From contig JABUTE010000024.1 of the NCBI GenBank assembly GCA_021443825.1, forward strand, positions 1 to 14,363: a DNA stretch of 14,363 nucleotides, read 5' to 3'. The notes beneath the pieces are model-generated. The model saw only the letters and a list, made by a program, of their open reading frames with translations, was not told the DNA's origin and did not search any database. The position numbers were made by a program, and so were the translations under genes. This DNA is from Bacillota bacterium (GTDB lineage: Bacteria; Bacillota; Clostridia; Peptostreptococcales; Anaerovoracaceae). Of the stretch, positions 14,172 through 14,363 are shown in pieces. The number at the start of each line of letters is the position of its first letter. The stretch's first letter is position 1.

Positions 14172-14248
14172 CACGAAAACGATAATAATATGACCATATA
14201 TTATCACGTAAACAAGAAAAACAAAAGACTGTATGATCACGAAAACGA
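14172..14248. repeat. Three motif repeats at 33-bp steps upstream of the ATPase gene
   Basis: CACGAAAACGA occurs at 14172-14182 and 14238-14248, and the related CACGTAAACAA at 14205-14215. The starts are exactly 33 bp apart, close to three helical turns, so a protein would meet all three on one face of the DNA. This fits an operator array controlling the ATPase gene, whose start codon is at 14162. Confidence 0.6.
14185..14204. promoter_or_regulatory. Inverted repeat in the ATPase promoter region
   Basis: ATAATAT (14185-14191) and ATATTAT (14198-14204) form a perfect inverted repeat with a 6-bp centre, lying between two of the 33-bp-spaced motifs. On the minus strand TTGTTT and TATATG/CATATT-like sequences nearby could be the promoter, but none is convincing. 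Confidence 0.45.
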
Positions 14249-14262
14249 GAATAGATGTTTTT

Positions 14263-14293
14263 CGACCACCTGCGCGCCACGCTAAGAAATTAA
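14263..14293 (+). pseudogene. Displaced copy of the HAD gene 3' end (31-bp repeat, right copy)
   Basis: This copy reads DHLRATLRN-stop in the HAD frame, against DRLRATLRN-stop in the intact gene. Two of the three base changes are silent (GAT/GAC, CTG/CTA) and one changes Arg to His, as if it once was under coding constraint. The fragment has no upstream gene body; an in-frame ATG at 14255 makes only a 12-codon frame. It is followed by a terminator, as the original operon end would be. Confidence 0.75.
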
Positions 14294-14314
14294 AGGCGGC
14301 CGCGGGAGTTATAT

Positions 14315-14358
14315 GCTCTGGGTGAACATTTAGTATGAATGTTCGCTCAGGGCTTTTT
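14315..14358 (+). terminator. Intrinsic terminator, probably the original end of the pst operon
   Basis: GCTCTGGGTGAACAT (14315-14329) pairs with ATGTTCGCTCAGGGC (14339-14353) over 15 bp with three G-U pairs and a 9-nt loop, followed by TTTTT. It is oriented for + strand transcripts, yet the nearest + strand gene is the 31-bp HAD remnant just before it. It is therefore best explained as the terminator of the pst-HAD operon, now separated from it. Confidence 0.8.
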
Positions 14359-14363
14359 ACATA

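Larger units (their letters stand above)
12810..14262 (-). mobile_element. Putative single-gene ATPase cassette between direct repeats
   Basis: The 1,453 bp between the two repeat copies consist of one AT-richer gene and its promoter region. The left edge is exactly the HAD stop codon and the ATPase stop codon. As a sample, 13021-13080 has 26 G+C of 60, against 36 of 60 in pstA at 11341-11400. No transposase, integrase or terminal inverted repeat is present, so the mechanism of entry is not shown; recombination at a short duplicated gene end is the inference. Confidence 0.5.

Noticed and set aside
12810..14293. Insertion sequence or toxin-antitoxin module at the right end
   Set aside because: No transposase, terminal inverted repeats or partner gene are present; the ATPase stands alone, so only a single-gene cassette is claimed.

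Overview
The window looks like chromosome of a Gram-positive, probably anaerobic bacterium of the Clostridia (Bacillota). This rests on strong GGAGG-type ribosome sites, lipoprotein signal peptides with a lipobox, TTG and GTG starts, compact intrinsic terminators with long T-runs, and the gene families. I cannot place it to genus. Most genes are moderately GC-rich; the last gene is clearly more AT-rich.

Layout. (1) 1-75 is the end of an unidentified gene with its terminator. (2) 134-555 holds no credible gene but a dense chain of inverted repeats and a 20-bp direct repeat. (3) 643-951 is a small hypothetical gene and 1026-2132 a transglutaminase-fold lipoprotein, separated by a strong terminator. 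(4) On the minus strand, proB-proA (4305 to 2280) make the glutamate-semialdehyde precursor of proline from their own promoter. (5) Also on the minus strand, ectB (5723 to 4467) encodes a diaminobutyrate/2-oxoglutarate aminotransferase with its own promoter and terminator. (6) Divergent from ectB, lysC-asd (6187-8553) convert aspartate to aspartate semialdehyde, the substrate of EctB. No ectA or ectC is visible, so the visible end product is L-2,4-diaminobutyrate rather than ectoine. (7) pstS-pstC-pstA-pstB plus a small HAD phosphatase-like gene (8840-12809) form a high-affinity phosphate-uptake operon; no phoU is seen. (8) An AAA/DUF4143 ATPase gene (14162 to 12810, minus strand) stands tail-to-tail with the HAD gene.

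The most notable observation is at the right end. The last 31 bp of the HAD gene, including its stop codon, occur again at 14263-14293 (28/31 identical), exactly beyond the ATPase gene and its promoter region. A strong + strand terminator follows this second copy. The simplest reading is that a one-gene, AT-rich ATPase cassette entered at the 3' end of the phosphate operon, pushed the operon's terminator about 1.5 kb away, and now lies antisense to operon read-through. The ATPase promoter region carries three copies of a CACGaAAAC-type motif at exact 33-bp steps with an inverted repeat between two of them, suggesting an operator array.
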